NCBI RefSeq assembly: GCF_964340395.1
Contig: NC_135556.1
Coordinates: 17,918,142-17,982,141, forward strand
Length of the DNA: 64,000 nt
Source of the DNA: Glandiceps talaboti
Taxonomy: Eukaryota; Hemichordata; Enteropneusta; Spengelidae
Direction of reading: 5' to 3'
In this document: positions 21,101 through 30,959 of the stretch, piece by piece
Numbering within the stretch: position 1 is the first letter of the stretch
Layout: each line of letters begins with the position of its first letter
Translations under genes and position numbers: made by a program
The notes under the pieces: model-generated
What the model saw: only the letters and a program-made list of their open reading frames with translations
Told to the model about the DNA's origin: nothing
Databases searched by the model: none

Positions 21101-22425
21101 TGATGTAAATTTTTTAAAGTCTATATATGGACCTTGAATGATGATGGGTTTTTTAAATTTGTATTATATGAACCTTGAATGGTGTTTTTGTTTTTTAAAG
21201 TTAAGGTATATGGACTTTGAATGGTGTTTTTTTTTTTAAAAAGTTGATGTATGGACTTTGAACGGTGATGTTTCTTTAAAGATGGTATATGGACCAATTG
21301 AATGGTAATACACTATTTATCATTCTAACAGTTGGGGTTTATTGATTTGCATGAACAACTTTTGGTGTATGATTTCTCATTGAGCTATGTTTGGCAAAGA
21401 GATCTTCAGATTCAAACCCATTGGATCTCTAGTAGACTAGGCAAGTTCCCATTTAGCACAACCTTTGAATCAAACTGTCAGAAGACTTAAGAATATAACA
21501 CATATACAATACAAACTGTGACAAGAAGTCAATTTTATAAAACATAAGTTTTCATACGTTTGTTGTATAAATCCTGCCACCAATTCTGTCCTTGGCTTCC
21601 AGTACGATGACATCAACATCGCTTTCAATAAGTGTTTTAGCAGCTGTTAAACCTACAAAGTAAAAAATCAATGTTGACGTGAGTTTTAGGAAAAGATGCG
21701 GAAATCAATACCGCGATTACATACTTCTGAAAGCACTGTTGCTGAGTTGTTGGTAAGGCTTAAAAATCATTATTTGGTTCCAGTTACCGGATTCCACCTA
21801 GCTTTTCACTGCGAGAAAAAAAATCACAAAAATTGTGAAGTCTCGCGAGAAATAATGGATGCGGAATCTGACATCAACCTAAAAAGACAATATAAAACTA
21901 TTCTTCCAATCTGTAATGACTGTACATCTGATATGAAGAAATAAACAACACAGAGACCATTTGGAAAAACAATGGAAAACCTGCACTAGACACTCACACA
22001 GAAAAAAAATATAATAAAATAAAATAAAAAATCTACCTACCCACCTATTCTAAAATTGAGCATAATCAGAATCACACATTTTTTTTATATTAGGCCCAAG
22101 TGTAAGCAGTGTAACAAAAAATGTACATTCTCTTTTTTTCCAATTGTTCAATAAAATATAGTTTAATACAGCAAATTATTGCAGCTTTCTACTCTGGTAC
22201 CTAATGATTAAATAAAGTATTAGGTACCAGAGTAGAGGTGCAATGACCATTTATCCCATTGTCTAAAAATTTAGTCTGAAGTCTATATGTACTTATCATG
22301 ACCTTCAATGACCTATTCAAATCACAGTGAAGTGAATGACCTCACTGCGACCTCTAACAACCATTAGTATTACCTGCTATTCCTGCTCCAATAACAATCA
22401 CCTCTGCCTTTGTAACAGACTGCAT
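11745..22425 (-). CDS. Monoamine-oxidase-like flavoprotein, 14 exons, 522 aa, divergent active site
   Basis: Exons in order: 22425-22374, 21652-21558, 20729-20589, 19792-19691, 18750-18659, 17752-17599, 16976-16833, 16331-16172, 15484-15388, 13994-13941, 13314-13257, 13118-13021, 12468-12354, 11951-11745. Phases agree throughout: 1569 nt, 522 aa plus stop, close to the family length of about 520-527. The FAD-binding start reads VIVIGAGIAGL, then VLEAKDRIGGR and DLGGQYLSPF. DICWT-type MAO text follows (LDEICWTQ), then KKPFWFDKG with the conserved Lys (K306) and VDDTKPDGSSPAL. The C-terminus has one membrane span (about 493-516) and a short basic tail, as in outer-mitochondrial-membrane MAO. 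The position of the flavin-linking Cys is Gly401, and the cage Tyr pair is Ala402/Leu439. MAO descent is firm; amine oxidase activity is doubtful. Confidence 0.92.
12500..13050 (+). repeat. About 35-bp minisatellite spanning the MAO exon 12 donor
   Basis: Ten or more degenerate units like CTTGCATAATTTGTAATGAC followed by ACCAGGTGAACATAC. The copy at the right end is the real exon edge and donor (13021). Copies grow less alike with distance from the exon, many keeping a GTATG-like donor on the minus strand. Confidence 0.85.
13021..13118 (-). CDS. MAO-like exon 12: region of the covalent-flavin site
   Basis: Acceptor TTGTATAG/CCG, donor GCAAG/GTATG. Encodes PLEYIDCNWKSQSYICGG then ASCYCPPGVITNYAR (residues 384-416). 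Aligned without gaps between the NW and PPG landmarks, the position of the flavin-linked Cys of human MAO is Gly and the next residue (cage Tyr) is Ala. Four Cys residues lie nearby at 390, 399, 404 and 406, but none at that site. The donor is followed in the intron by a decaying array of copies of the same junction. Confidence 0.85.
14540..15180 (+). repeat. Degenerate interspersed repeat with (CA)n tract
   Basis: Intron 9 of the MAO-like gene holds text typical of marine-invertebrate interspersed repeats (CCAAATTTCGTTTGAATTGA) directly before a (CA)n run at 15094-15138 and a short tail. This looks like the 3' end of an old retroelement. No coding frame remains. Confidence 0.5.
15540..15740 (+). 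repeat. (TTTG)n-rich relic resembling the 7860-8396 element end
   Basis: GTTTGTTT tracts end in TTTGTAAACAAAACTAACTG then GGCCTGAG, close to the right terminus of the 7860-8396 element. Probably a decayed relative in the MAO intron 8. Confidence 0.45.
18062..18345 (+). mobile_element. tRNA-derived SINE
   Basis: A-box-like TGGCCGAGTGG and B box GGTTCGAACCC are spaced as in a tRNA with a long variable arm (Leu/Ser type). A SINE body with GGTTTCCTCCTAC follows, then a tail of ATT repeats ending near 18345. It lies in the MAO intron between exons 5 and 6, antisense to the gene. The tRNA-like head is not a functional tRNA gene, as a 3' body follows directly. Confidence 0.8.
18713..19245 (+). repeat. 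66-bp tandem repeat (about 8 copies) spanning the MAO exon 5 acceptor
   Basis: Unit begins GATGAATCCCATGGTATATT and includes GGAAGAAACCTAATTTTACA. The first unit (about 18721-18786) contains the genuine exon 5 start at 18750 with its TTAG acceptor. The other seven lie upstream in the intron and repeat the acceptor and about 30 exonic bases. Because 66 is a multiple of three, an open frame crosses it, but in a frame other than the gene's. Confidence 0.9.
21035..21310 (+). repeat. Degenerate 45-50 bp minisatellite in MAO intron 2
   Basis: About six units with the core TATATGGACTTTGAATGG followed by a T-run and AAAG. Confidence 0.7.
21720..22110 (+). mobile_element. MITE-like repeat, copy 1 (inverted relative at 56880-57300)
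   Basis: About 390 bp that aligns along its length with the reverse complement of 56880-57300 (shared blocks such as CAATATAAAACTATTCTTCC and CTATTCTAAAATTGAGCATA). The ends carry related inverted TAAGGCCTAA-type termini beside A/T runs. The short open frame inside (21696-21944) is not conserved as protein. It sits in MAO intron 1. Confidence 0.65.
22189..22235. repeat. 17-bp-arm hairpin in MAO intron 1
   Basis: CTACTCTGGTACCTAAT and its exact complement ATTAGGTACCAGAGTAG enclose a short AT-rich loop. Confidence 0.8.
22374..22425 (-). CDS. MAO-like exon 1: start codon and dinucleotide-binding motif
   Basis: Starts MQSVTKAEVIVIGAGIAG and ends at donor GCAG/GTAATA. The GxGxxG loop of the FAD Rossmann fold begins only ten residues from the Met, the spacing expected for MAO. 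No targeting peptide precedes it, which fits tail-anchored insertion. Confidence 0.85.
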
Positions 22426-22439
22426 TGTGTTTTATTCTC

Positions 22440-23264
22440 CTCTTGACTAATTGTATACACAGCACCAGTGCTTTTTTTCAAAAATGAGCTGTATAAACAG
22501 TATATGTACTACATATGTCTGTAAAATAAAAAAAAATGTTATTATTATGTATAGGGGTACAAAACAGATCGTTTTTGTAGGAAGACAACTAACATGGTTC
22601 AAACCCCAACCCCCACCCCCATCCCCAACTAAAAGACTCCAGTTTTTTATCCTACATTGAACTATTGATACGAATTACCTCTTCAGTGACCTATACCTAA
22701 TAATTCATTGTCTGCTCAGTTCCTCCTACCTGTTCTCAACAAACTTGATGTTACGGTTATATACTCCTGAAATTACATACCGACGGCGACTGAAACATAT
22801 ATTTGCGAACACGTACTGCACGGTCTATCAACTCTTTCAAAACTATTTCTTCGACAAGTAAACAACTAGAACTTGAGCGGCTGCACTCACTGGTGCAGAC
22901 TGTCCACTGGTGCTGCACAGCTACGTGACAACGCCCTCAGTGTCAGAGCCCAGTGTGGTCTAGACTATGACCCCAGAGTGACCCCGTGTATGACCTCGGA
23001 CTTTCACATACATTACCCTTCTTTACGTGGTTCTAGCTAGCGCTCGGAGTGTGACGACGTGGTCCCGTGGCGAGAATTGTATTCATATCCAAATCTTGCA
23101 AGTGTACCTATCGTATAACAATATCGAATATACTGTCGTGTTTGTGAAGGTGTGGCGGATATACTGTCCATCTTGTTGCTGTATTTGTTAGCAACACATG
23201 TTTGATTCAGCTAAAAGTATGGTCGCGGTACGCATCAAAGTTCTACCTATCGTCTGCGTTGTTG
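22440..23264 (-). promoter_or_regulatory. Probable 5' flank/promoter region of the MAO-like gene
   Basis: This stretch upstream of the start codon is richer in CpG (about 22760-23290) than its AT-rich surroundings, as expected for a promoter. I see no clear TATA box placement and cannot set a transcription start. Confidence 0.35.
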
Positions 23265-23539
23265 ACTATGTTGACGCAGGCAGACACAGACAGCAGACAT
23301 TGGAAGCAGGCAGATATGACCTTTGACCTTCATCATCAAACCCTCTAGCTTACTGTTAAATTACTGTATAACAAGAAACAAGGACTTTACCAACGTTTAT
23401 CAGTTTCACATACTTTCAAGAGCGGTAATTTATAGATGTAACATAATATAGGACATAACTGAAAACCCAAAGTAAGTTTTTAACAAAATATTCCTATGCA
23501 TTGTCATATTTACATACAACTATTTCTCCCCATGCTAAA

Positions 23540-26500
23540 AAGAGTGTGCACATTATTCACCTACCACATGCTTCATAACACAACACTATGTAAGCTGTAT
23601 AGTAAATTTGGTTGTACCTCAATTTTGTCTTTATACCCAGCAAAGAGTCCACTATAATAAAGGTAATGTTACTAATTCATGGATTTCACTAGTTCTCCTT
23701 GCAAACCATTGAGTGTTCACACTATTCACCTAGTAGACAATAATATATACAGTACACTATGATATGATGTACTCCACTTTAGAAAAAGTACATAATATGT
23801 GGTGCATTTTGGGAAATTTCATTATTTCATACACAAATAAAATGTTTTTGTTTCATACAAACCATTCAGTGTGCACACTATTCACCTATTTGGCTAGTAC
23901 AAATCGGCTATAAAAAAAGGGTATTTCATACACAAATCAAATTCTTCTTTTCTTGCAAACCATTGAGTGTGCACACTAATCATGTACAAGACCCAGTAAA
24001 GTACTATATCAGCTATCATATGATATATGTGACTTAATATTAAATGTGTGTTTTATACCCAGCAGACACACCTTTATTTAGTATATTATAGCAACATTTA
24101 CAAATTTCAATGAAACTTCCCATGAGTTTCCCTTGCAAACAATTTCGTGTGCACACTATTCATATAGTAAGCTTAATAAAGATATATATAAGTTATAACA
24201 TGATATATTTCACTTTTCATAAATTTCGTCTTTCATACACATATATTGATGTGGTGCATTATGGGAAAATTCATTATTTCATACACAAATGAAATTCAAT
24301 TTTCTAGCAAACCGTTGAGTGTGCACACTATTCACGTATTAGGTCTAGTACAATACTATATCAGGTATCATATGATATATGTGACTTTAAATAAATTTCG
24401 TCTTTTATATCCAGCAGACACGCCTTCATTCATGAAATTATAGCAATAATTACTAATTAGTTGAAACTTCATGTGCGTTTTGCTTGCAAACAATTGAGTG
24501 TGCACACTATTTGTATAGTAGACTTAATAAAGCTATATATAAGCTATAACATGATATATTTCACTTTTGATAAATTTCGTCTTTCATACCCAGCAGACAC
24601 AGAAAGATGTGGTGCATTCTGGGAAATTTCACTATTTCATACACAAATCAAACCCACTTTTCTAGCAAACCATTGAGTGTGCACACTATTCACATATTAG
24701 GTCTAGTACAATATTATATCAGCTATCATATGATATATGTGACTTTAAATAAATTTCGTCTTTTATACCCAGCAGACACGCCTTCATTCAGGAAATTATA
24801 GTAATATTTACTAATTTGGCGAAACTTCATGTGCGTTTTGCTTGCAAACAATTGAGTGTGCACACTATTCATATAGTAGACTTAATAAAGCTATATATAA
24901 GCTATAACATGATATATTTCACTTTTGATAAATTTCGTCTTTCATACCCAACAGACACAGAAAGATGTGGTGCATTCTGGGAAATTTCACTATTTCATAC
25001 ACAAATCAAACACACTTTTCTAGCAAACCATTGAGTGTGCACACTATTCACGTATTAGGTCTAGTACAATACTATATCAACTATCATATGATATATGTGA
25101 CTTTAAATAAATTTCGTCTTTTATACCCAGCAGACACACCTTCATTCAGGAAATTATAGTAATATTTACTAATTTGGTGAAACTTCATGTGCGTTTTGCT
25201 TGCAAACAATTGAGTGTGCACACTATTCGTATAGTAGACTTAATAAAGCTATATATAAGCTATAACATGATATATTTCACTTTTGATAAATTTCGTCTTT
25301 CATACCCAACAGACACAGAAAGATGTGGTGCATTCTGGGAAATTTCACTATTTCATACACAAATCAAACACACTTTTCTAGCAAACCATTGAGTGTGCAC
25401 ACTATTCACGTATTAGGCCTAGTACAATACTATATCAACTATCATATGATATATGTGACTTTAAATAAATTTCGTCTTTTATACCCAGCAGACACACCTT
25501 CATTCAGGAAATTATAGTAATATTTACTAATTTGGTGAAACTTCATGTGCGTTTTGCTTGCAAACAATTGAGTGTGCACACTATTCGTATAGTAGACTTA
25601 ATAAAGCTATATATAAGCTATAACATGATATATTTCACTTTTGATAAATTTCGTCTTTCATACCCAGCAGACACAGACATATGTGATGCATTATGGGAAA
25701 TTTCACTATTTCATACACAAATCAAACCCACTTTTCTAGCAAACCATTGAGTGTGCACACTATTCACGTATTAGGCCTAGTACAATACTATATCAACTAT
25801 CATATGATATATGTGACTTTAAATAAATTTCGTCTTTTATACCCAGCAGACACGCCTTCATTCAGGAAATTATAGTAATATTTACTAATTTGGTGAAACT
25901 TCATGTGCGTTTTGCTTGCAAACAATTGAGTGTGCACACTATTCATATAGTAGACTTAATAAAGCTATATATAAGCTATAACATGATATATTTCACTTTT
26001 GATAAATTTCGTCTTTCATACCCAGCAGACACAGACAGATGTGGTGCATTCTGGGAAATGTCACTATTTCATACACAAATCAAACGCACTTTTCTAGCAA
26101 ACCACTGAGTGTGCACACTATTCACGTATTAGGCCTAGTACAATACTATATCAGCTATCATATGATATATGTGACTTTAAATAAATTTCGTCTTTTATAC
26201 CCAGCAGACACACCTTCATTCAGGAAATTATAGTAATATTTACTAATTTGGTGAAACTTCATGTGCGTTTTGCTTGCAAACAATTGAGTGTGCACACTAT
26301 TCGTATAGTAGACTTAATAAAGCTATATATAAGCTATAACATGATATATTTCACTTTTGATAAATTTCGTCTTTCATACCCAACAGACACAGAAAGATGT
26401 GGTGCATTCTGGGAAATTTCACTATTTCATACACAAATCAAACACACTTTTCTAGCAAACCACTGAGTGTGCACACTATTCACGTATTAGGCCTAGTACA

Positions 26501-29500
26501 ATACTATATCAGCTATCATATGATATATGTGACTTTAAATAAATTTGTCTTTTATACCCAGCAGACACGCCTTTATTTAGGAAATTATAGTAATATTTAC
26601 TAATTTGTTGAAAGTTCATGTGCGTTTTCTTGCAAACAATTGAGTGTGCACACTATTCGTATCGTAGACTTAATAAAGCTATATATAAGCTATAACATGA
26701 TATATTTAACTTTTGATAAATTTCGTCTTTCATACCCAGCAGCTAGACACAGAAAGATGTGGTGCATTCTGGGAAATGTCACTATTTCATACACAAATCA
26801 AACCCACTTTTCTAGCAAACCATTGAGTGTGCACACTATTCACGTATTAGGCCTAGTACAATACTATATCAACTATCATATGATATATGTGACTTTAAAT
26901 AAATTTCGTCTTTTATACCCAGCAGACACACCTTCATTCAGGAAATTATAGTAATATTTACTAATTTGGTGAAACTTCATGTGCGTTTTGCTTGCAAACA
27001 ATTGAGTGTGCACACTATTCGTATAGTAGACTTAATAAAGCTATATATAAGCTATAACATGATATATTTCACTTTTGATAAATTTCGTCTTTCATACCCA
27101 GCAGACACAGACATATGTGATGCATTATGGGAAATTTCACTATTTCATACACAAATCAAACCCACTTTTCTAGCAAACCATTGAGTGTGCCCACTATTCA
27201 CGTATTAGGCCTAGTACAATACTATATCAGCTATCATATGATATATGTGACTTTAAATAAATTTTGTCTTTTATACCCAGCAGACACGCCTTTATTTAGG
27301 AAATTATAGTAATATTTTAATACTAATTTGTTGAAAGTTCATGTGCGTTTTCTTGCAAACAATTGAGTGTGCACACTATTCGTATAGTAGGCTTAATAAA
27401 GCTAAATATAAGCTATAACATGATATATTTCACTTTTGATAAATTTTGTCTTTCATACCCAGCAGACACAGAAAGATGTGGTGCATTCTGGGAAATTTCA
27501 CTATTTCATACACAAATCAAACCCACTTTTCTAGCAAACCATTGAGTGTGCACACTATTCACGTATTAGGCCTAGTACAATATTATATCAGCTATCATAT
27601 GATATATGTGACTTTAAATAAATTTCGTCTTTTATACCCAGCAGACACGCCTTTATTTAGAAAATTATAGCAATATTTACTAATTTGTTGAAAGTTCATG
27701 TGCGTTTTGCTTGCAAACAATTGAGTGTGCACACTATTCGTATGGTAGGTTTAATAAAGCTATATAGTAGCTATAACATGATATATTTCACTTTTCATGA
27801 ATTTCGTCTTTCATACCCAGCAGACACAGATGTATTTGGTGCATTCTGGGAAATTTCACTATTTCATACACAAATCAAACCCACTTTTCTAGCAAACCAT
27901 TGAGTGTGCACACTATTCACGTATTAGGCCTAGTACAATATTATATCAGCTATCATATGATATATGTGACTTTAAATAAATTTCGTCTTTTATACCCAGC
28001 AGACACGCCTTCATTCAGGAAATTATAGTAATATTTACTAATTTGTTGAAACTTCATGTGCATTTTGCTTGCAAACAATTGAGTGTGCACACTATTCGTA
28101 TAGTAGACTTAATAAAGCTATATATAAGCTATAACATGATATATTTCACTTTTGATAAATTTCGTCTTTCATACCCAGCAGCTAGACACAGAAAGATGTG
28201 GTGCATTCTGGGAAATGTCACTATTTCATACACAAATCAAACGCACTTTTCTAGCAAACCACTGAGTGTGCACACTATTCACGTATTAGGCCTAGTACAA
28301 TACTATATCAGCTATCATATGATATATGTGACTTTAAATAAATTTGTCTTTTATACCCAGCAGACACGCCTTTATTTAGGAAATTATAGTAATATTTACT
28401 AATTTGTTGAAAGTTCATGTGCGTTTTCTTGCAAACAATTGAGTGTGCACACTATTCGTATCGTAGACTTAATAAAGCTAAATATAAGCTATAACATGAT
28501 ATATTTAACTTTTGATAAATTTCGTCTTTCATACCCAGCAGACACATAAAGATGTGGTGCATTCTGGGAAATTTCACTATTTCATACACAAATCAAACCC
28601 ACTTTTCTAGCAAACCATTGAGTGTGCACACTATTCACGTATTAGGCCTAGTACAATATTATATCAGCTATCATATGATATATGTGACTTTAAATAAATT
28701 TTCTCTTTTATACCCAGCAGACACGCCTTTATTTAGAAAATTATAGCAATATTTACTAATTTGTTGAAAGTTCATGTGCGTTTTGCTTGCAAACAATTGA
28801 GTGTGCACACTATTCGTATGGTAGGTTTAATAAAGCTATATAGTAGCTATAACATGATATATTTCACTTTTCATAAATTTCGTCTTTCATACCCAGCAGA
28901 CACAGATGTATTTGGTGCATTCTGGGAAATTTCACTATTTCATACACAAATCAAACCCACTTTTCTAGCAAACCATTGAGTGTGCACACTATTCACGTAT
29001 TAGGCCTAGTACAATATTATATCAGCTATCATATGATATGTGTGACTTTAAATAAATTTTGTCTTTTATACCCAGCAGACACGCCTTTATTTAGAAAATT
29101 ATAGCAATATTTACTAATTTGTTGAAAGTTCATGTGCGTTTTCTTGCAAACAATTGAGTGTGCACACTATTCGTATAGTAGGCTTAATAAAGCTAAATAT
29201 AAGCTATAACATGATATATTTCACTTTTGATAAATTTCGTCTTTCATACCCAGCAGACACAGAAAGATGTGGTGCATTCTGGGAAATTTCACTATTTCAT
29301 ACACAAATCAAACCCACTTTTCTAGCAAACCATTGAGTGTGCACACTATTCACCTATAAGGCATAGTACAATATTATATCAGCTATTATATGATATATGT
29401 GACTTTAAATAAATTTTGTCTTTTATACCCAGCAGACACACTTTTATTTAGGAAATTTTAGGAATATTTACAAATTTTGATGAAACTACACGTGTGTTTT

Positions 29501-30720
29501 CTTGCAAACAATTGAGTGTGCACACTATTCACCTATTAGGCCTACTACAATATCATATCAGCTATTATATGATATATGTGACTTTATATAAATTTCGTCG
29601 TTGATACCCAGCAGACACAGAAACATGTGGTGCATTCTGGGAAATTTCATTATTTCATATACAAATCAAATTCACTTTTCTAGTAAATCATTGAGTGTGC
29701 ACACTATTCACCTATTAGGCCTAGTACACTACTATATGAGCTATCAAATGATATATGTGACTTTATATAAATTTCGTCTTTCATACCCAGCAGACACACT
29801 TTTATTTAGGAAATTATAGGAATATTACAAATTTTGATGAAACTACACGAGTGTTTTCTTGCAAACAATTGAGTGTGCACACTATTCACCTATTAGGCCT
29901 AGTACAATATCATATCAGCTATTATATAATATATGTGACTTTATATAAATTTCGTCTTTCATACCCAGCAGACACACTTTTATTTATACAGTTATAGGAA
30001 TATTTACAAATTTTTATGAAACTGCACATGCGTTTTCATGCAAACAATTGAGTGTGCACATTATTCATATAGTAGGCTTATATAATACAGTTATATATAA
30101 ACTATCACATGATATATGTCACTTTTAATAAATTTCGTCTTTCATACCCAGCAGACACAGACATATGTGATGCATTATGGGAAATTTCACTATTTCATAC
30201 ACAAATCAAACCCACTTTTCTAGCAAACCACTGAGTGTGCACACTATTCACGTATTAGGCCTAGTACAATACTATATCAGCTATCATATGATATATGTGA
30301 CTTTAAATAAATTTTGTCTTTTATACCCAGCAGACACGCCTTTATTTAGAAAATTATAGCAATATTTACTAATTTGTTGAAAGTTCATGTGCGTTTTGCT
30401 TGCAAACAATTGAGTGTGCAAAATATTCACCTAGTAGGCCTAGTACAATATTATATCAGCTATAATATGAATTGTTTGATAAATTTCGCCTTGTATGCCC
30501 AGCAGATAAGTAATTATATATTAACTTTTTATTTATTCATGGAAACTTCACATGCTTTTACTTGCAAACAATTGAGTGTCCACAATATTAGGCTTTAATA
30601 CAGATGTATGTCAGTTAAAATTTGATGTATTACAGTTTCCATAAATTTTGTCTTTTCTAACCAGCAGATAGAAATATGTGGTGCTGGGAAGTGTCACTTT
30701 TTCAAATCAAATGCTTTTTT
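23540..30720 (+). repeat. Left satellite arm: 358-bp dimer of two related 179-bp monomers
   Basis: About 20 dimers. Monomer A and monomer B alternate. Both contain ATTGAGTGTGCACACTATTC (palindrome GTGTGCACAC), an AT-rich centre, AAATTTCGTCTTT and ATACCCAGCAGACAC. B alone carries GATGTGGTGCATTCTGGGAA. Spacing between equivalent points is 358 bp (for example 25174, 25532, 25890, 26248). From about 26.6 kb onward some blocks recur at about 1.08 kb (27685 and 28761), a higher-order unit. Monomers at both ends of the arm are more divergent, as expected of old array edges. Confidence 0.95.
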
Positions 30721-30732
30721 TGCTTCCAAACC

Positions 30733-30957
30733 ATTGTGTATGGACATAAAAAAAAACATTGAAGATAAGCAACACTTTATCTTAAACTGTAAAATGTTCA
30801 CGGACGAAAGAAAATCAATATTAGCACACTTTAAAATATGGCCCCAAGGTTTGACAGACACAGAAAAATTCCTCAATATGATGAACAGTAAAAATGAGAA
30901 TATAATTAAAGAAGTGGCTAAATACACATACACATGCTTCAAACTTAGAGAGCGGTA
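30733..30957 (+). pseudogene. LINE (non-LTR retrotransposon) C-terminal relic at the palindrome centre
   Basis: Open frame reading IEDKQHFILNCKMFTDERKS, then GLTDTEKFLNMMNS and EVAKYTYTCFKLRER. The pattern IED-x-x-HF-x-x-x-C-x-x-Y/F-x-x-x-R followed by a helix rich in K/Y and CFKLR is typical of the tail after the reverse transcriptase in many animal non-LTR elements. Only about 75 codons remain. It is the only non-satellite sequence between the arms. Confidence 0.6.
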
Positions 30958-30959
30958 CA

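Noticed and set aside
24110-30598. Dozens of 60-119 codon frames repeating along the left satellite arm
   Set aside because: They recur with the 358-bp repeat, which is not a multiple of three, so no frame can persist. They have no start or splice context and mirror in the other arm. Satellite artefacts.
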